Source: Hahella chejuensis KCTC 2396 (GTDB taxonomy: Bacteria > Pseudomonadota > Gammaproteobacteria > Pseudomonadales > Oleiphilaceae). From it: a DNA stretch of 64,000 bases. The notes under the pieces were generated by a model. The model was not told the origin of the DNA. It saw only the letters and a program-made list of their open reading frames with translations, and did no database searches. Of the stretch, positions 62,418 through 64,000 are shown one piece after another. Positions within the stretch are counted from its first letter, which is position 1, and every line of letters begins with the position of its first letter. Location of the stretch: the NCBI RefSeq assembly GCF_000012985.1, contig NC_007645.1:5726581-5790580 (forward strand), written 5' to 3'. Made by a program: the position numbers and the translations under genes.

Positions 62418-63641
62418 CTACGCCTCTCCCGCCAAACGCTTGACCGCGGCGACAACCGGACTGTGCTCGGGGCGCAGCTGCGTCCCGGTTTCCGCTGTAA
62501 TGCGCGAGGCGATGTCAGGCTGCTCCGCTCGCGCGCTCAGCAAGACCTGCCGGACCTGCGCCTCACTGCTGCCCGCGGCGAGAAACTCGGCGGTGCGTTG
62601 GGGAACGCCAGCAATCAAACAAAGCTCGGCAATGGCCTGCGCCTGGGCGTAAGGCGGCGCCTGCACCGGCGGCGAAGCCGGCTCGATAGACGCTTCCACG
62701 ACAGGATCGTCAATGTGGTTGGGTAAGGCTTCTGGGAGGACTTCAGACACAATAAGCTCCTTGGACGAGCGGGGGTAAGCGTGCGCGTTGCGACGTTCAC
62801 GAGGCGTGAGTGCGCCTTGTCGTCGTAACGCATCGGTGAATTCAGAGAGGGTTTGATCAAAGCTTGAGACGGCGTCCGCCAGCCCTAACGACACGGCTTC
62901 TTCGCCAAAGAACAGACGCGCTTTCGTATTGCGCACGTCGTCCTCGCTCAGGTTGCGCATCTGGGCGACCTGGCTGACGAAAATCCGGTACAGACGATCC
63001 ACTTCCGCCTGGAGAGAACTGGCGGCTTCCGGCGATAACGGGGCATGGGGAGACAGATCGTTTTTATGCTCGCCGGCGTACAGGGCCGTGTACGCTAATC
63101 CGTCGCGGGCGTCTTTCGCTGACTGGTCTACGTGCAGCGCGATCACGCCTACCGAGCCCACGCCAGCGGTCTGCGACACGCTGAGCCGACCCGCGCTTGC
63201 GGCGATGGCGTAGGCGGCGGAGAAAGCGGAGTCATTGGCGTGCGCCCAGACTGGCTTGCGGGCGTTCACCGCGCGGATGCGTTCAGCCAGCTCAAAGACC
63301 CCGCCGGCCTCACCGCCCGGCGAATCAATGTCGAGTAAAATACCCGCCACCTGTGGGTCGGCCACGGCGGCATCCAGGCTTTGCGCGATCTGGCCATAAG
63401 AAGACAGGCCTGACGCGGCTTCAAGGCCCAGCGTGCGCCGCACCAGCGAGCCATGCACGGGGATAACCGCAATGCCGGGCGCGCTGTCTTTGCGCGCTCG
63501 CGGCGCCGGCGGCGTGAGGCTCACGCCCGTGTTGGCCAGTCCTATGCGACCCCCCACCACCGCCAGGATCACATCCAGTTTGCAGCGGGCGATCAGTAGC
63601 GGCGTCCCGATCAAGCGGGACGCTAAATGAATCATGGGCAT
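62418..63641 (-). CDS. S49-family phage head maturation protease
   Basis: This 407-residue protein has the ClpP/SppA-like core GILLDIDSPGGEAGGVFELA (residues 100-119), a catalytic Ser141 in SAFSAAYAIA and a Lys193 in AGEHKND, the Ser-Lys dyad of the S49 family. The C-terminal third is helical and probably acts as scaffold, as in lambda gpC/Nu3. The protease removes scaffold and trims head proteins during assembly. Confidence 0.92.
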   Translation of the reverse strand: MPMIHLASRLIGTPLLIARCKLDVILAVVGGRIGLANTGVSLTPPAPRARKDSAPGIAVIPVHGSLVRRTLGLEAASGLSSYGQIAQSLDAAVADPQVAGILLDIDSPGGEAGGVFELAERIRAVNARKPVWAHANDSAFSAAYAIAASAGRLSVSQTAGVGSVGVIALHVDQSAKDARDGLAYTALYAGEHKNDLSPHAPLSPEAASSLQAEVDRLYRIFVSQVAQMRNLSEDDVRNTKARLFFGEEAVSLGLADAVSSFDQTLSEFTDALRRQGALTPRERRNAHAYPRSSKELIVSEVLPEALPNHIDDPVVEASIEPASPPVQAPPYAQAQAIAELCLIAGVPQRTAEFLAAGSSEAQVRQVLLSARAEQPDIASRITAETGTQLRPEHSPVVAAVKRLAGEA

Positions 63642-63648
63642 ATGTGTT

Positions 63649-64000
63649 TTAGTCTTCTGAGGAATCGGAAGGGGCGGCGTCGGTCGCTGCTGCGGCTGGT
63701 CTGGGATCGGAGTCGAACGTCAGACCGAGCTCGTCTGCGCGCGCGTTATCAGCGGCAATTTCTCTGTCGATGGTTTCCGCGTCATAACCAAACGCGGAGA
63801 TGGCTTCAGAGCGCGACAGTAACCCGGCGCGAATGGCCACGATCAGCGCATCGAATTCTTTCTTGGGATCAACCCACTGCCATCCCTGGGGCACCCATTT
63901 GACGGCGAGATAGTCCCGCCGACGGTTAGCGAAATCGGGCGCGCGCAACACGCCTTCCAGCACCGCTTGAGTCATCCATGCGCGCCAGATGGGACGGCAT
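63649..64000 (-). CDS. Phage portal protein, C-terminal part (cut by window edge)
   Basis: The frame is open to the window end and shows the last ~117 residues. LEGVLRAPDFANRRRDYLAVKWVPQGWQWVDPKKEFDALIVAIRAGLLSRSEAISAFGYDAE is the diagnostic end of lambda gpB-type portals, followed by an acidic tail. It directly precedes the head protease. The rest, with terminase genes, should lie beyond 64000. Confidence 0.88.
   Translation of the reverse strand, partial: CRPIWRAWMTQAVLEGVLRAPDFANRRRDYLAVKWVPQGWQWVDPKKEFDALIVAIRAGLLSRSEAISAFGYDAETIDREIAADNARADELGLTFDSDPRPAAAATDAAPSDSSED

Overview
The window looks like an accessory region of a marine gammaproteobacterial chromosome. A Hahella-like member of the Oceanospirillales is my best guess, from gene style, a base composition near 50-55% GC and the very large Rhs protein; no rRNA or other marker gene fixes the taxon. 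Almost nothing here is housekeeping. The stretch is a mosaic of effector/immunity modules, insertion sequences, integron cassettes and a prophage.

Layout. 1-1725 (minus): an RND efflux permease (cut by the window edge) and its lipoprotein adaptor. 1843-6849: a toxin island bounded by two inverted copies of a ~140-bp multi-hairpin repeat. It holds a HEARH metallopeptidase-like effector, a small immunity-like protein, a DUF4123 (type VI secretion adaptor/chaperone) protein, a paralogous pair of unknown proteins and two truncated DUF4123 starts. The right repeat copy cuts the last of these. 6861-8389: a hypothetical gene, then a caspase-like putative effector with a membrane-anchored neighbour. 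8474-9575: a decayed IS630. 9934-12882: a CdtB-like nuclease, a candidate CheD/CNF-type deamidase, and the end of an unknown two-gene operon (11926-14063) whose own C-terminus recurs as a remnant at 10735-10960. 14306: an XRE regulator with a repeated upstream motif.

14820-16001: a tautomerase divergent from a TetR regulator, with three evenly spaced operators between them. 16251-18684: a serine-recombinase cassette (49-aa protein, DUF2924, recombinase, HTH protein). 18700-19493: a TacAT-type GNAT toxin-antitoxin pair. 19858-22566: a zinc-ribbon protein, a RadC-type JAMM protein, a small ORF and a secreted protein. 22737-25332: a complete IS21-family element. 25619-26320: a degraded second copy of the metallopeptidase module, in which only the immunity-like gene is intact. 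26598-28387: three integron-type gene cassettes with attC sites and no integrase in view. 28931-29000: a decayed tRNA-like sequence. 29062-30025: an IS5-family element. 30144-32605: a DUF2971 protein, a coiled-coil membrane protein and a frameshifted vgrG 3' remnant.

33360-44948 encodes one 3862-residue secreted Rhs/YD-repeat protein. It runs choice-of-anchor A domain, cadherin-like repeats, CARDB-like units, FG-GAP propeller, He_PIG Ig-like repeats, Rhs shell and toxin tip, and its immunity gene overlaps by ATGA. 45944-64000 (minus, continuing beyond the window) is the late half of a prophage: a lambda-type head (portal, S49 protease, decoration, gpE-like capsid) joined to a long tail. Several of its tail and accessory genes (DUF2163, DUF2793, DUF6127) are typical of alphaproteobacterial GTA-like phages. 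A holin-like gene lies at the distal end.

Read together, the left and centre look like an antagonism locus fed by type VI-linked cargo (DUF4123 and vgrG traces), an independent Sec-exported Rhs weapon, and mobile elements that duplicated and eroded the modules. No type VI core genes are present in the window.
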